Assembly: GCA_016934435.1 (NCBI GenBank)
Contig: JAFGSU010000266.1
Span: 1 to 5,424 of the forward strand
DNA: 5,424 nucleotides
Direction: 5' to 3'
Source of the DNA: Candidatus Zhuqueibacterota bacterium
GTDB taxonomy: Bacteria > Zhuqueibacterota > Zhuqueibacteria > Residuimicrobiales > Residuimicrobiaceae
Shown here piece after piece: positions 5,272 to 5,424 of the stretch. The translations under genes and the position numbers were made by a program. A model generated the notes under the pieces. That model saw only the letters and a program-made list of their open reading frames with translations, searched no databases and was not told the origin of the DNA. Within the stretch, counting starts at the first letter, position 1; each line of letters opens with the position of its first letter.

Positions 5272-5424
5272 TAAACACTCTATCTGTAGTGCTTTCTAGA
5301 ATCTTCAATTACTTTTTCAATACCGAAAGTATCGAAAGATTTAATCTGATAAGTTAAAAAAGAGAATAGAAAAACGCAAGTGTTTTTCATAGCTGTACAT
5401 TTTTGTGTATTCTGGTATTGTGCA

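Larger units (their letters stand above)
5228..5424 (-). other. AT-rich region upstream of the DUF4254 gene
   Basis: No gene is supported in these 197 bp. They hold a 15-bp palindrome (5257-5271), a 7-bp inverted repeat GAAAAAC/GTTTTTC with a 6-base loop (5369-5388), and two copies of CGAAAG nine bases apart (5324-5329 and 5333-5338). A 36-codon open frame on the minus strand (5390-5280) has no ribosome-binding site. No convincing promoter pair was found. Confidence 0.5.

Noticed and set aside
5369..5388. Inverted repeat GAAAAAC/GTTTTTC as a terminator of a gene beyond the window
   Set aside because: The stem is almost all A-T and there is no T-run after it in either direction, so it is not a convincing terminator.
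5280..5390. Minus-strand 36-codon frame beginning MKNTCVFLFSFL, with a hydrophobic start
   Set aside because: No ribosome-binding site, very AT-rich, and its hydrophobic start comes from T-rich runs; not enough to call a gene, though a small peptide cannot be excluded.

Overview
The window reads almost entirely on the minus strand and looks like a bacterial chromosome segment with no mobile element, RNA gene or CRISPR array that I can see. The gene set (an IscS/IscU iron-sulfur pair, a flavodiiron protein, a rubrerythrin-type ferritin-like protein and a DUF4254 protein) suggests an anaerobic or microaerophilic bacterium that must cope with oxygen or nitric oxide. DUF4254 is best known to me from Bacteroidetes and neighbouring FCB-type phyla, so a member of that broad group (for example Calditrichota-like) is a reasonable but weak guess; nothing here fixes the taxonomy.

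Layout in the direction of transcription (high to low coordinates). (1) 5424-5228: AT-rich upstream region with a perfect 15-bp inverted repeat. (2) 5227-4604: a DUF4254 protein with a TTG start, closed by an intrinsic terminator at 4587-4561. (3) 4560-4216: an AT-rich spacer of about 345 bp with a TGTG-N10-CACA palindrome and a candidate promoter. (4) 4215-3691: a ferritin-like diiron protein, closed by a strong intrinsic terminator at 3653-3601. (5) 3600-3291: a gene-free leader with a bulged hairpin and a tandem direct repeat. (6) 3290-1: a tightly packed run iscS (3290-2067), iscU (2055-1666), a 67-residue unrecognised Cys-containing protein (1653-1450), a flavodiiron protein (1385-195) and the first 53 codons of dihydrolipoamide dehydrogenase (161-1). 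Gaps are 11, 12, 64 and 33 bp and I see no terminator between them, so they are probably one operon.

The likely logic is that IscS takes sulfur from cysteine and IscU is the scaffold that builds the cluster. The flavodiiron protein removes O2 or NO, which destroy such clusters, and the ferritin-like protein next door may remove peroxide or handle iron. Lpd may simply share the transcript. The least explained parts are the 67-residue protein inside the operon and the structured leader in front of iscS.
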